This document shows positions 31,912 to 40,487 of a stretch of DNA of 64,000 bases, in pieces. Source of the DNA: a bacterium (lineage in GTDB: Bacteria; Pseudomonadota; Gammaproteobacteria; Pseudomonadales; Moraxellaceae). The position numbers were made by a program, and so were the translations under genes. The notes under the pieces are model-generated. The model did not search any database and had not been told where the DNA came from. It saw only the letters and a list, made by a program, of their open reading frames with translations. The DNA lies in NCBI GenBank assembly GCA_029945725.1, contig JAQSDB010000001.1, positions 62,001 to 126,000 of the forward strand, given 5' to 3'. Numbering within the stretch: the stretch's first letter is position 1; every line of letters starts with the position of its first letter.

Positions 31912-32301
31912 ATGCAAGACTTCTATCCGCTGGTCAAACATATCCATGTCGGTGCCGTGCTCGCCAGTGGCGGCTTCTTTTTGCTGCGCGGCCTCTGGAT
32001 GATGCAGGAGTCCAGCCTGCTCAACAGCAAGTTCGTGCGTGTGATCCCGCATGTGATTGATACCGTGCTGCTGCTGTCGGCCATTACCCTGGTGGTGTAT
32101 CTGGGCGGTGTGCCGGGCTGGGTTCAGGTCAAGATCGTGGCGCTCTTTGTCTACATTTTCCTCGGCATGCTCGCTTTCAAGCTGGCCAGGGGCTATGGCG
32201 CCAGGGTGGTCAGTTTTTTTCTCGCCCTGGCGGTCTTTGCCTTCATCATGAGCGTGGCGATTACCAAAAACCCGCAGGGCTTCCTGCACTTCCTGTTTTG
32301 A
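31912..32301 (+). CDS. SirB2-family membrane protein
   Basis: The 129-residue protein has four membrane helices and starts MQDFYPLVKHIHVGAVLASG, with the paired His of the family. A conserved PHVIDTVLLLSAI segment follows in the second quarter. SirB2 proteins are small inner-membrane proteins of unknown biochemical role. The ATG at 31912 has only a weak GGA upstream, but longer in-frame starts do not look protein-like. Confidence 0.88.
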   Translation: MQDFYPLVKHIHVGAVLASGGFFLLRGLWMMQESSLLNSKFVRVIPHVIDTVLLLSAITLVVYLGGVPGWVQVKIVALFVYIFLGMLAFKLARGYGARVVSFFLALAVFAFIMSVAITKNPQGFLHFLF

Positions 32302-32433
32302 TGCCGTCATTTTGTTGTTGAGGCGTAATCGGGGGCTTCCTTGCCCTCGGTGCTTTTGTTACAAAGCGCGCAGCGGGCCAGCCCCTTGTTTTGCTGCGGG
32401 CCCATGCCCTGTTTTATTGAAAGGAGATTCACC

Positions 32434-33102
32434 ATGCGTAGCCTGCTCATTCCTGCCCTGATGGGCGTTGTTGCCCTTGCCGGCTGTACCACCAATCCCT
32501 ATACCGGCGAACAGGAAGTCAGCAAAACCGGCTGGGGCGCAGGTATCGGTGCTGTCGCCGGTGCGGCCATTGGTGCCGGTACGGGTGACAATGCCAAGGA
32601 ACGCCGTGAGCGCGCCCTCAAGGGCGCTGCTATCGGTGGCGTTACCGGCGGTGGCGTTGGCGCTTACATGGACTACCAGGAAAAGAAGCTGCGTGAACGC
32701 CTGCAGGGTGTTGGCGTTGGCGTGCACAAGGACAAGGCCACCGGTGCAATCACGCTGGTGATGCCGGGCAATATCACCTTCCCGACCGGCCAGAGCAGCG
32801 TCAAGGCGGATTTCTACCCGGTGCTGGATGCGGTGGCGGATGTGCTGAAAGAGTACAACAAGACCTCCATCGCCATTTCCGGTCATACCGACAATGTCGG
32901 TCGTGATGACGCCAACATCAAGCTGTCGCAGGATCGTGCCAATTCCGTTGGCCAGTACCTGATCAGCCGTGGCGTGTCGGGTGGCCGTATCAATACCGTG
33001 GGTTACGGCAAGTCGCAGCCTGTTGCCGACAACTCCACGGAAAACGGCCGTGCGCAGAACCGTCGTGTGGAGATCAAGATCAACCCGCCTGCTTCCGTAT
33101 AA
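32434..33102 (+). CDS. OmpA-family lipoprotein with glycine-zipper domain
   Basis: The 222-residue product has a lipoprotein signal and lipobox LAGC (Cys18). A glycine-zipper-like region follows (GAGIGAVAGAAIGAGTGD and GAAIGGVTGGGVGAY), then a C-terminal OmpA domain with the peptidoglycan-binding pattern ISGHTDNVGRDDANIKLSQDRANSV and NRRVEIKI. It should anchor the outer membrane to peptidoglycan, as in YiaD-type proteins. AAGGAGA lies before the ATG at 32434. A strong terminator follows. Confidence 0.92.
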   Translation: MRSLLIPALMGVVALAGCTTNPYTGEQEVSKTGWGAGIGAVAGAAIGAGTGDNAKERRERALKGAAIGGVTGGGVGAYMDYQEKKLRERLQGVGVGVHKDKATGAITLVMPGNITFPTGQSSVKADFYPVLDAVADVLKEYNKTSIAISGHTDNVGRDDANIKLSQDRANSVGQYLISRGVSGGRINTVGYGKSQPVADNSTENGRAQNRRVEIKINPPASV

Positions 33103-33112
33103 GCATCGCAGC

Positions 33113-33152
33113 GGCCATGAAAAAACGGACTTCGGTCCGTTTTTTCATGGCC
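33113..33152. terminator. Bidirectional terminator after the OmpA lipoprotein gene
   Basis: A perfect 18-bp stem has core ACGGAC/GTCCGT, a TTCG loop and A6/T6 flanks. It can serve the OmpA gene and the convergent arginase-family gene. Confidence 0.93.
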
Positions 33153-33237
33153 GGCTTTCCGGGGAAACATCAGCGCCGGCATGCATGCCGGGGTATGTCC
33201 TGTTGTGGTCAGGGTGTTGTTCGGTGTGCCTGGCCGG

Positions 33238-34116
33238 CTAGCGCCGGCTCAGCAGGGAGGTCAGCAGGGCCGGCATGAGCCGGCGGGTCTGTCCCCGGGG
33301 ATCACGCTGCGGATTCAGCTCGACGATCTCCAGTCCGCGTAAATGCTGTTTGCCGGGCTGTTGGCGCAGCAGCCGCGCCAGCCTTCGCGGATCAAGGCCG
33401 CCGGGCTCCGGCACACTGACACCGGGGGCCAGCAGTGGTTCCAGAACATCCATGTCAAGACTCACGCCAAAGCCGCCTGGTGCTGCCGCCACGCGGCGCC
33501 AGGCCTCCGCAAGCACGACGGCCAGGCTGCGCCTGTGTATTTCCTCCATGGTGTAGAAGCGCACGCCGAGACGCTGCAGGCGTCGTGGTTCTGCCGCCTC
33601 GAAGCTGCGTACGCCAATGACGGCGCAGTAGCGCGCCTGGATCACGGGGCAGATGCCGGTCAGCCGGGTCAGCCGCTGGTCACCTTCGCCCAGCAGCACG
33701 GCCAGTGGCATGCCATGCACGTGATGACTGGCTGAGGTTTCCGGCGTATGGGCGTCGAGATGGGCATCAATCCAGAGCAGGCCGAGGGCCTGCTTTTGTG
33801 CGGCCGCAATGCCCGACCAGGTGCCGATGGCGCAGGAATGATCGCCGCCGATCACCAGCGGCAAGGTGCCCGCCAGACGCAAGCAGCGGGTACGGCGCAT
33901 GAGCCGGCGGCTGTTGCGTCGCATGACCGCCATGCCCTGCGGCGGCCCCAGGGGCTGCGCCGTTTCTTCGCGCACGATGCCAGCCCAGCGCACCGGCATG
34001 CTCATGCGGCTTTGCCAGCGCCGGAACTCGTGCCGCCGGAACATCTGCGGACCCTGCCGGCAACCCGGGTCAGCGCCACCGGCAGAAAACGCGGCACCCA
34101 GTACGGCAACATGCAT
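33238..34116 (-). CDS. Arginase/ureohydrolase-family protein
   Basis: The 292-residue protein has the metal-binding series GGDHSCAIG, WIDAHLDAH and SLDMDVLEP, corresponding to the ureohydrolase Mn sites. The last motif reads DMDVLEP where DxDxxDP is usual, but the metal ligands are kept. Overall layout and PPQGMAV resemble arginase RocF more than agmatinase. GAGGAGA precedes the ATG at 34116. It may hydrolyse arginine to ornithine and urea; other guanidino substrates cannot be excluded. It is in tandem with the carbonic anhydrase gene, 117 bp upstream of it on the same strand, which could supply CO2/bicarbonate balance. Confidence 0.82.
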   Translation of the reverse strand: MHVAVLGAAFSAGGADPGCRQGPQMFRRHEFRRWQSRMSMPVRWAGIVREETAQPLGPPQGMAVMRRNSRRLMRRTRCLRLAGTLPLVIGGDHSCAIGTWSGIAAAQKQALGLLWIDAHLDAHTPETSASHHVHGMPLAVLLGEGDQRLTRLTGICPVIQARYCAVIGVRSFEAAEPRRLQRLGVRFYTMEEIHRRSLAVVLAEAWRRVAAAPGGFGVSLDMDVLEPLLAPGVSVPEPGGLDPRRLARLLRQQPGKQHLRGLEIVELNPQRDPRGQTRRLMPALLTSLLSRR

Positions 34117-34233
34117 AGGCTTCTCCTCTTCGCCTGAGACTAGCGCACGGGCATGCGGTTGTGCCGGCCGCCAGGGGGCGGCGCATGAAAAAGCCGGCAT
34201 CAGCCGGCTTTTTGGCCTGCAGGCGCAAGGCGC

Positions 34234-34878
34234 CTAGCGGCGCAGCAGATCCGACTTTCGCTGCATGCGGTAAATCGGTGCGAGTTCTTCCAGCGTACTG
34301 ATGTTGACGCCCATGTCACGCAGGATGCCGTCGCGGATGCTGAAGATGAAGCCGTGCACCGACACGGCCTGACCGCGTTTCCAGGCGCTCTGCACGATGG
34401 TGGTGTGGCAGACGTTGGTCACCTGTTCCACTACATTGAGCTCGCAGAGCAGGTTGAGTTTTTGTTCCTCGTCCAGCCCTTCGAACTCTTTTTCATAAAG
34501 ACGGTAGATGTCCTTGATGTGGCGCAGCCAGTTGTCGATGAGGCCGAGCTCGCGGTTGTCCAGTGCCGACTGGATGCCGCCACAGCCATAGTGGCCGGTG
34601 ACCAGGATATGCTTCACCTTGAGCACTTCCACGGCGTACTGCAGCACCGAGAGGCAGTTCATGTCGGTGTGGATGACGAGGTTGGCGACGTTGCGGTGCA
34701 CAAAGACCTCGCCCGGCAGCAGACCCATGATCTCGTTGGCCGGCACGCGCGAATCGGCGCAGCCTATCCACAGGAATTCCGGGCTTTGCTGCTGCGCCAG
34801 TTTCTCGAAAAAGTCGGGCTCCTTGGCAGTGATGCGTTCAACCCAGGAGAGGTTGTTGCGAAACAGTTCATCAAGCAT
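34234..34878 (-). CDS. can: Beta-class carbonic anhydrase
   Basis: The 214-residue enzyme has the zinc ligands of the beta class: Cys40 in GCADSRVP with the Asp42-Arg44 pair, and His96 and Cys99 in GHYGCGG. Length and the FVHRNVANLV segment match E. coli Can. It interconverts CO2 and bicarbonate in the cytoplasm. The ATG at 34878 is the only good start. Confidence 0.95.
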   Translation of the reverse strand: MLDELFRNNLSWVERITAKEPDFFEKLAQQQSPEFLWIGCADSRVPANEIMGLLPGEVFVHRNVANLVIHTDMNCLSVLQYAVEVLKVKHILVTGHYGCGGIQSALDNRELGLIDNWLRHIKDIYRLYEKEFEGLDEEQKLNLLCELNVVEQVTNVCHTTIVQSAWKRGQAVSVHGFIFSIRDGILRDMGVNISTLEELAPIYRMQRKSDLLRR

Positions 34879-35146
34879 GACGGCATCCTTGGATTAAGAC
34901 GGGCGAAGTATCACATACCGTCGGGACTTAACATATTTCAGGCTTTTCCTCGGGGGCGTCAGCCACTACCATGCCCCGGTCGCTTTTGATGGGCGGGGCT
35001 GTGGCAGCTGCCGTCTTTCAGGGTATCCTTCGCCATCGACCGATGTGTTTCCGGTGCGTGCCGGGCGAGACAGTCGCGAGCCGGATCGAGCCGCCAGGAC
35101 GGCGGACGTTCCCAAGAAAAAAACAAGAAAAATGGAGTGTGAGAAC

Positions 35147-35959
35147 ATGCGGCATCCAAAAGCCCTGTTCGGTATGGCCCTGGTACTGGCTCTTGCAGCC
35201 TGCTCCAATCCTGAATACCTGATCCATCCGGGTAGTAACCCTGCCGCCACGGGCGCTCGTCAGACCATCGACAGCGTGATTGAAAGCAGCACGTTCAAGC
35301 CGCTGGCATGGGGCAGCTTCCTGTTTCCGGCCAAGGGCAGCTTCTTCAAGCCGGTAGTGCCGACAGACTCCCGTAATGCCATCGTTTACGTGTACCGCCC
35401 GCAATCAGACTGGTCTGATGCGGAGGTGCAGGCCCCCGGATTTTTTGTGAATGGGCAATTCATTTCCGGTCTCAAGAGCGGTAGCTACTTCTGGTTCGAA
35501 GTGCCGGCCAGTACCTATTACTTCAATGCCAAGCGTCCTCTGGCCGTGGTTTACCTGACCACGATTTTTGAAGCGAATGTGAGTCTTGAAGGCGGTCAGC
35601 GCTATTTTTTCCGTTATGACGAGGAAGTGCGCGGCCCCAAAAAGCCGGTCAAGGGTTCGTCCCTGCTGGTCGTCGGCCCCATCAACCAGGTTCCCGAAGC
35701 GCAGGCCTTGCCGGAGATTGCGCAGACCCGCTCCATGGGGGCAGGTCGTGTGCTGCTGGCCGATCCGCAGCCGCAATGGGCACCTTTTGACTTCTATCCG
35801 GATGCCCGGCCTGTAGAGGCCGGCAGCTATGACGCCACCACGCCATTGCCGACGCAGGTGCGCAGCAACGAGGAAGTCCAGTCCGAGGAAGATCCGGATG
35901 GCATCATGATGCAGAGGCAGTCGAAAAGCCGCTGGTGGAATCCTGCAACATGGTGGTGA
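35147..35959 (+). CDS. DUF2846-like lipoprotein
   Basis: The 270-residue product has a lipoprotein signal peptide ending in LAAC. A beta-rich domain follows with AIVYVYRPQSDW, VNGQFISGLKSGSYFWFEVPASTYYF and GGQRYFFRYDEE, the pattern of DUF2846 proteins. A C-terminal tail rich in Pro, Asp and Glu ends in WWNPATWW. Family function is unknown. GGAG lies 9 bases before the ATG at 35147; an upstream in-frame ATG at 35045 would disrupt the lipoprotein signal. Confidence 0.8.
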   Translation: MRHPKALFGMALVLALAACSNPEYLIHPGSNPAATGARQTIDSVIESSTFKPLAWGSFLFPAKGSFFKPVVPTDSRNAIVYVYRPQSDWSDAEVQAPGFFVNGQFISGLKSGSYFWFEVPASTYYFNAKRPLAVVYLTTIFEANVSLEGGQRYFFRYDEEVRGPKKPVKGSSLLVVGPINQVPEAQALPEIAQTRSMGAGRVLLADPQPQWAPFDFYPDARPVEAGSYDATTPLPTQVRSNEEVQSEEDPDGIMMQRQSKSRWWNPATWW

Positions 35960-35989
35960 CCGTTTTCTGAACGCACGGTTGTGAATAGG

Positions 35990-36013
35990 AAGGGCTCATC
36001 GCGAGCCCTTTTT
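35990..36013 (+). terminator. Terminator after the DUF2846-like gene
   Basis: AGGGCTC/GAGCCCT with an ATCGC loop is followed by TTTT, 31 bp after the stop. Confidence 0.85.
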
Positions 36014-36147
36014 ATTGGCCGATGATTTCACGCTGTTGATGGTCTGTTCACGATGTGGCAGCAGCTTTGCCGGTGGTCTTTTGCACTGCCTTGTTCACGT
36101 GCAGGGCATCGGCTACTGTCCCTGCCATTATCGTACCGGGATGCACC

Positions 36148-37548
36148 ATGAGCACGACACGCATGAACTGGCAGCAGTTGCTGTCCACGCAACGCTTCAA
36201 GCGCAAGGACGCGCTGATCGTGCCCGGCAAGGCCACGGCCAGCAGCGACATTGAGTCCGGCTTGCGCACGGATTTTCATATTGACCATGATCGCGTGGTG
36301 TTTTCTTCGGCGTTCCGCCGTCTTGGCCGCAAGACGCAGGTGCATCCCATGGCCATCAATGACCATACGCATAATCGCCTGACGCATTCGGTGGAAGTGG
36401 CCAGTGTCGGGCGCAGTCTCGGCAATCGTGTCGGCATGATGTTGCAGGAAGGCGGCTACTTGCCGGAAGGCATGACGCCGTTTGATATCGGCAGCGTGGT
36501 GCAGGTGGCCTGTCTTGCTCACGATATCGGTAACCCTCCGTTCGGGCATACCGGTGAGGATGCCTTGCGCGCATGGTTCCGCGATCCGGCGCATGAAAAA
36601 TTCCTGGCGGGACTGAGTGCCGCTGAAACCTGTGATGTGCAGACCTACGAAGGCAATGCCCACGGGCTGCGCATGGTGGCCACGCTGGAGATGTACCAGA
36701 ACGAGGGTGGCATGCGTCTGACGGCGGCCAGCCTTGGCGCACTGGTGAAGTATCCCTGGACGGCGGAAGCCGAGCCGGTAAAGGCGGGCCGGGAGCGCCG
36801 CGGGAAATTCAATATTTATCAGGCCGAGCTGTCCTATTTTCAGGCGGTGGCAAAAGAGCTGGGCCTGATCGAAAAGGGGCCGCAACAATGGGCACGGCAT
36901 CCATTGTCCTATCTCATGGAGGCGGCGGACGATATTTGTTACGCCATTCTTGACCTGGAAGATGCTGTCGAGATCGGCATCCTGCATGTGCATGAGTTCG
37001 AGGCGCTGCTTGGGCCGCTGGTGGAACTCGACAAGCTGCGGCCGCTGTCCGAGAGGGATAAACAGAATATGGCTGAAATTCGCCGGCGCTGTGCCGCTCT
37101 GCGCGGCATGGTGATCGGCAAGTGCGTGAGTGAAGTGGCGGAGAAATTCTGGCGTTACCGCGACGAGATCCTGCGCGGTGAGCTGCCCGCCAAGGATCTG
37201 GTTTCCCTGCTGGATTCCGATATCAGCAATTTGCTGCTCAATGCCAAACAGCTGGCCAGTGACCGTGTTTATCGACACCGCAGCAAGGTGGTGAAGGAAG
37301 TGGCGGCCTATCCCTGCCTGCAGTTGCTGCTGGATATCCTGATTCCGGATGCCCATGCGTTCTGCACCCGTGGCGAGGCTGCGCTCAATACGCGCCAGCG
37401 CACGCAGCTTGCCCTCCTGGAACGGCCGCTGGAGGAAGGAGAAAGCCTGTATTCCGCTTATATGAAGGTGCTCGATTACATTGGCGGGATGACCGACAAC
37501 TACGCAGCGACCCTCACGCGCGAGGTTTCCGGGGTCGGCATTGTCTAG
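36148..37548 (+). CDS. dgt: Deoxyguanosinetriphosphate triphosphohydrolase-like protein
   Basis: The 466-residue enzyme carries the HD-domain ligands HTHNRLTHSVEVA, with the metal-binding His, and CLAHDIGNPPFGHTGE, the HD pair. The dGTPase-specific FSSAFRRLGRKTQVHP precedes them. It splits dNTPs to nucleoside and triphosphate and helps control dNTP pools; close relatives also contribute to phage resistance. The ATG at 36148 gives a family-like N-terminus (WQQLLSTQR); an open frame from 36055 contains upstream sequence without homology. No downstream gene is coupled. Confidence 0.92.
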   Translation: MSTTRMNWQQLLSTQRFKRKDALIVPGKATASSDIESGLRTDFHIDHDRVVFSSAFRRLGRKTQVHPMAINDHTHNRLTHSVEVASVGRSLGNRVGMMLQEGGYLPEGMTPFDIGSVVQVACLAHDIGNPPFGHTGEDALRAWFRDPAHEKFLAGLSAAETCDVQTYEGNAHGLRMVATLEMYQNEGGMRLTAASLGALVKYPWTAEAEPVKAGRERRGKFNIYQAELSYFQAVAKELGLIEKGPQQWARHPLSYLMEAADDICYAILDLEDAVEIGILHVHEFEALLGPLVELDKLRPLSERDKQNMAEIRRRCAALRGMVIGKCVSEVAEKFWRYRDEILRGELPAKDLVSLLDSDISNLLLNAKQLASDRVYRHRSKVVKEVAAYPCLQLLLDILIPDAHAFCTRGEAALNTRQRTQLALLERPLEEGESLYSAYMKVLDYIGGMTDNYAATLTREVSGVGIV

Positions 37549-37709
37549 TCCCGGCGCCGCCAGGAACGGTCTGAAGCCTTTTTGCGGCAGTTGCGGATGA
37601 TGGCCTGAGTGGCTCCTGACAAGGCGGTTTTACGGTGCTATCCTCGCGCCCCGACCAAGCAGTCGCGTTAATTTCCCACTCCCTATTTTCTGATCTGAAG
37701 GGTAAAAAC

Positions 37710-38477
37710 ATGGATCTTTCCAACAAAGTCGCCATCGTCACGGGCGGCGCATCCGGTCTCGGTCTTGCCACGGTTGAGGCTTATCTGGCCAAGGGCGCCA
37801 AGGTCGTTATTTTTGATCTCAATGTCGAGCAGGGTGAGGCGGTTGCCGCTCGTCTGGGTGCCGATGTGCTGTTTGCCCAGGTGAATGTCTCGGATGAAGC
37901 GTCCGTGCAGGCCGGTATCGCCAAAACCGTGGAAAAATTCGGTGCGGTGCATATTGCCGTGAACTGTGCCGGCATCGGCTCGGCTTCGCGTACGGTCGGC
38001 AAGAACGGACCGATGCCGCTGGAGCAGTTCAGCAAGGTCATCACCGTCAATCTCATCGGTACCTTCAACGTGACGCGTCTGGCGGCAGCAGAAATGCAGA
38101 AAAACACCGGCGGCGCTGACGGTGACAAGGGCGTGATCATCAACACCGCCTCCGTGGCGGCTTTTGATGGCCAGATTGGCCAGGTGGCATATTCCGCCTC
38201 CAAGGGTGGCGTGGTCGGCATGACCCTGCCGCTGGCGCGTGATCTCGCCTCCATCGGCGTGCGCGTGAACACGATTGCTCCCGGCATTTTCAATACGCCG
38301 CTGATGAATGCCGCCCCCGATGCCGTGAAACTGCCTTTGATTGAAATGACGCAGTTCCCCAAGCGTCTGGGTCACCCCGGTGAATACGCGCAGCTTGCCG
38401 TGCACATGGTGGAAAACAGCTTCCTCAATGGCGAGACGATCCGTCTGGACGGCGCCATCCGCATGGCGCCGCGCTGA
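37710..38477 (+). CDS. Short-chain dehydrogenase, 3-hydroxyacyl-CoA dehydrogenase type
   Basis: The 255-residue SDR has the NAD-binding TGGASGLG near residue 12, Asp after the second strand (VVIFDLN) preferring NAD, NCAGIG, and the catalytic Ser-Tyr-Lys set (INTASVAAF, then YSASKGG). The overall pattern, including [20 protein letters not shown] and [14 protein letters not shown], matches the HSD17B10-like 3-hydroxyacyl-CoA dehydrogenases of fatty-acid or branched-chain catabolism. AAGGGT precedes the ATG at 37710. The substrate is inferred from family only. Confidence 0.88.
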   Translation: MDLSNKVAIVTGGASGLGLATVEAYLAKGAKVVIFDLNVEQGEAVAARLGADVLFAQVNVSDEASVQAGIAKTVEKFGAVHIAVNCAGIGSASRTVGKNGPMPLEQFSKVITVNLIGTFNVTRLAAAEMQKNTGGADGDKGVIINTASVAAFDGQIGQVAYSASKGGVVGMTLPLARDLASIGVRVNTIAPGIFNTPLMNAAPDAVKLPLIEMTQFPKRLGHPGEYAQLAVHMVENSFLNGETIRLDGAIRMAPR

Positions 38478-38493
38478 GTCAGGCGTTTAATGT

Positions 38494-38522
38494 AAAAAAG
38501 CCCGGTATTGCCGGGCTTTTTT
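38494..38522. terminator. Bidirectional terminator between the SDR and Nudix genes
   Basis: GCCCGG/CCGGGC with a TATTG loop is flanked by six A and six T. Confidence 0.92.
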
Positions 38523-38546
38523 ATGCCTGCTCAATCGATAAGCGGT

Positions 38547-39113
38547 TTATTCCTTGCCGACCACTTCCTTGTTGCGGCGGAAATCCAGCTCGATATCGCG
38601 CATGCGGAAAGGGAAGGTGTTTTTTTTACGGTCTTCAAAAAAGTAGCGCAGGGTGCGGGCAATGGTCGGAAACGCAATCTCGTCCCAGGGAATCTCGGCT
38701 TCGCTGAAAAGGCGGCACTCCAGGCTTTCAGTGCCCACCCCGAAGACCCCGTCTTTCAGGTCGGCGCGGAACATCAGGTAGACCTGATTGATGTGGCGGA
38801 TATTGAAAAGCGCGTAGAGCTCGCCAATGTGCACATCGGCCATGGCTTCTTCAATGGTTTCACGGGCCGCCGCTTCCGGGGTGGTTTCGCCGTTTTCCAT
38901 GAAGCCGGCGGGCAGGGTCCAGAAGCCGTGGCGCGGCTCAATGGCGCGACGGCACATCAGGACCTTGTCTTCCCAGACCGGCAGGCAGCCACAGACCACC
39001 TTGGGGTTCTGGTAGTGCACGGTCTGGCAATGCTCGCAGACATGGCGCAGTCGGGAGTCGCCATCGGGGATCTTGTGTGCAAGCGGCTTGCCGCACTGGC
39101 TGCAAAAATTCAT
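38547..39113 (-). CDS. Nudix hydrolase with N-terminal zinc ribbon
   Basis: The 188-residue protein starts with a zinc ribbon (CSQC at about 4-7 and CEHC at about 26-29) and then carries a Nudix box, GFMENGETTPEAAARETIEEA. This layout resembles the C-terminal half of NudC NADH pyrophosphatase, but the NudC N-terminal domain and its SQPWPFPxS motif are missing. It is likely a small ADP-ribose or dinucleotide hydrolase. It is divergent from the CoA-type Nudix gene at 39266. Confidence 0.87.
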   Translation of the reverse strand: MNFCSQCGKPLAHKIPDGDSRLRHVCEHCQTVHYQNPKVVCGCLPVWEDKVLMCRRAIEPRHGFWTLPAGFMENGETTPEAAARETIEEAMADVHIGELYALFNIRHINQVYLMFRADLKDGVFGVGTESLECRLFSEAEIPWDEIAFPTIARTLRYFFEDRKKNTFPFRMRDIELDFRRNKEVVGKE

Positions 39114-39265
39114 GGCATCAGGCCCTTGTCCGGGCGGTGTGTGGCGAGAGGCCGCAGTATAGGCTGCGCCTGCTAGAGGCTGGAAGTAACGAGCCGGCCG
39201 AATAAACCCGGATATCGTGATGCAGGTCGCTTGGGCTGCCCATGGGGAGCCGGTACACTCGCGCC

Positions 39266-39883
39266 ATGCCTGAAAACAACCATAACAATATCCTGATCCT
39301 GCCCCAGCTCAGGAACCGGCTGCGCGACTATCGGCCCGCCCCCGGGCGCGTGGATGCGGCGGTGCTGATTGCAGTCACGGATGCGCATACGCCGGAAATC
39401 ATTCTGACACGCCGTGCCAGCCACATGACCTCGCATGCCGGTGAAGTGGCTTTTCCGGGCGGGCGCTGTGACTCCTCGGATGCTTCCATTATCGCCACGG
39501 CCCTGCGTGAAAGCCGTGAGGAAATCGGTCTGGCGGAAGACAGCGTGGAAGTCATCGGCGAGCTTGACAGTTTCATCTCGCGTGTCGGCCTGCGGGTGCA
39601 GCCGATTGTGGGCCTGGTGCCGCACGATGCTCCGTTGATCGCCAGTCCTGATGAGATCGAAAGCATCTTTCGTGTGCCGGTAGAATATTTTCTCAATGAA
39701 AAGCCGGTGTATACGCACAAGTTCCATTTCATGGGGCAGGATGTGACGGTGCCCAGTTTCAACTACGACAATTATGTGATCTGGGGGCTTACGGCCTTCA
39801 TGATTGTTGACCTGATGAAGCGGGCCTACGATCACGATATTGAATTCAACTGGCCATCTTCCATCATCCTTCCTCCACGCTGA
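39266..39883 (+). CDS. CoA pyrophosphatase-type Nudix hydrolase
   Basis: The 205-residue protein has the Nudix box GRCDSSDASIIATALRESREEIGL. It is preceded by the CoA-specific UPF0035-like element ILTRRASHMTSHAGEVAFPGG, marking a CoA/NUDT7-type pyrophosphatase that splits CoA or acyl-CoA into 4'-phosphopantetheine and 3',5'-ADP. The ATG at 39266 has no strong ribosome site, but it aligns with related N-termini. The gamma-carbonic anhydrase gene starts 24 bp after its stop, so they are probably co-transcribed. Confidence 0.88.
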   Translation: MPENNHNNILILPQLRNRLRDYRPAPGRVDAAVLIAVTDAHTPEIILTRRASHMTSHAGEVAFPGGRCDSSDASIIATALRESREEIGLAEDSVEVIGELDSFISRVGLRVQPIVGLVPHDAPLIASPDEIESIFRVPVEYFLNEKPVYTHKFHFMGQDVTVPSFNYDNYVIWGLTAFMIVDLMKRAYDHDIEFNWPSSIILPPR

Positions 39884-39907
39884 AGCGTTGAGGCACACGA
39901 GGTCTGC

Positions 39908-40429
39908 ATGCGTTATTCCCTGGGTGAGCGCCGTATTGAAACCCGTGGCGATTTTTATATTGCCGACAATGCCACTGTGATTGGTTCCGTGATTCTGGAA
40001 AACAACGCCAGCATCTGGTTTAACGCCGTGCTGCGTGGCGACTGTGATGTCATCACCATTGGTGAAAACTCCAATGTGCAGGATGGCAGTGTCCTGCATG
40101 CCGATACCGGCATACCGTTGAGCATCGGCCGCAATGTCACCGTCGGGCACAAGGTCATGCTGCATGGCTGCACGATAGGCGATAACTGCCTGATCGGTAT
40201 CAATGCGGTGATCCTGAACGGGGCAAAAATCGGCAAATACTGCCTGATTGGCGCCAATGCCCTCATTCCGGAAGGGAAGGAGATTCCGGATTTTTCGGTG
40301 GTGATGGGCAGCCCCGGCAAGGTCGTGAAGGAAGTCAGTGCGGCGCAACGCGTCATGCTGGAATACAGCGCCCTGCATTACGTTGAAAACTTCAAGCGCT
40401 TCCAGCGCGAACTCAAGCGCGAAGACTGA
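39908..40429 (+). CDS. Gamma-carbonic-anhydrase-family left-handed beta-helix protein
   Basis: The 173-residue protein is built of hexapeptide repeats ([46 protein letters not shown]). The His residues of GHKVMLHGC and the upstream GDCDVITIG supply the expected metal ligands of the YrdA/PaaY group. It forms a trimer in related proteins. Activity may be carbonic anhydrase or cryptic. It lies between the CoA-type Nudix gene and an exported SRPBCC-like gene. Confidence 0.9.
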   Translation: MRYSLGERRIETRGDFYIADNATVIGSVILENNASIWFNAVLRGDCDVITIGENSNVQDGSVLHADTGIPLSIGRNVTVGHKVMLHGCTIGDNCLIGINAVILNGAKIGKYCLIGANALIPEGKEIPDFSVVMGSPGKVVKEVSAAQRVMLEYSALHYVENFKRFQRELKRED

Positions 40430-40487
40430 GCTTTTCCTGGCGGCTCATGATGTGGTTGCCGGCAAGCAGGCAGGGGCATTGACGCGC

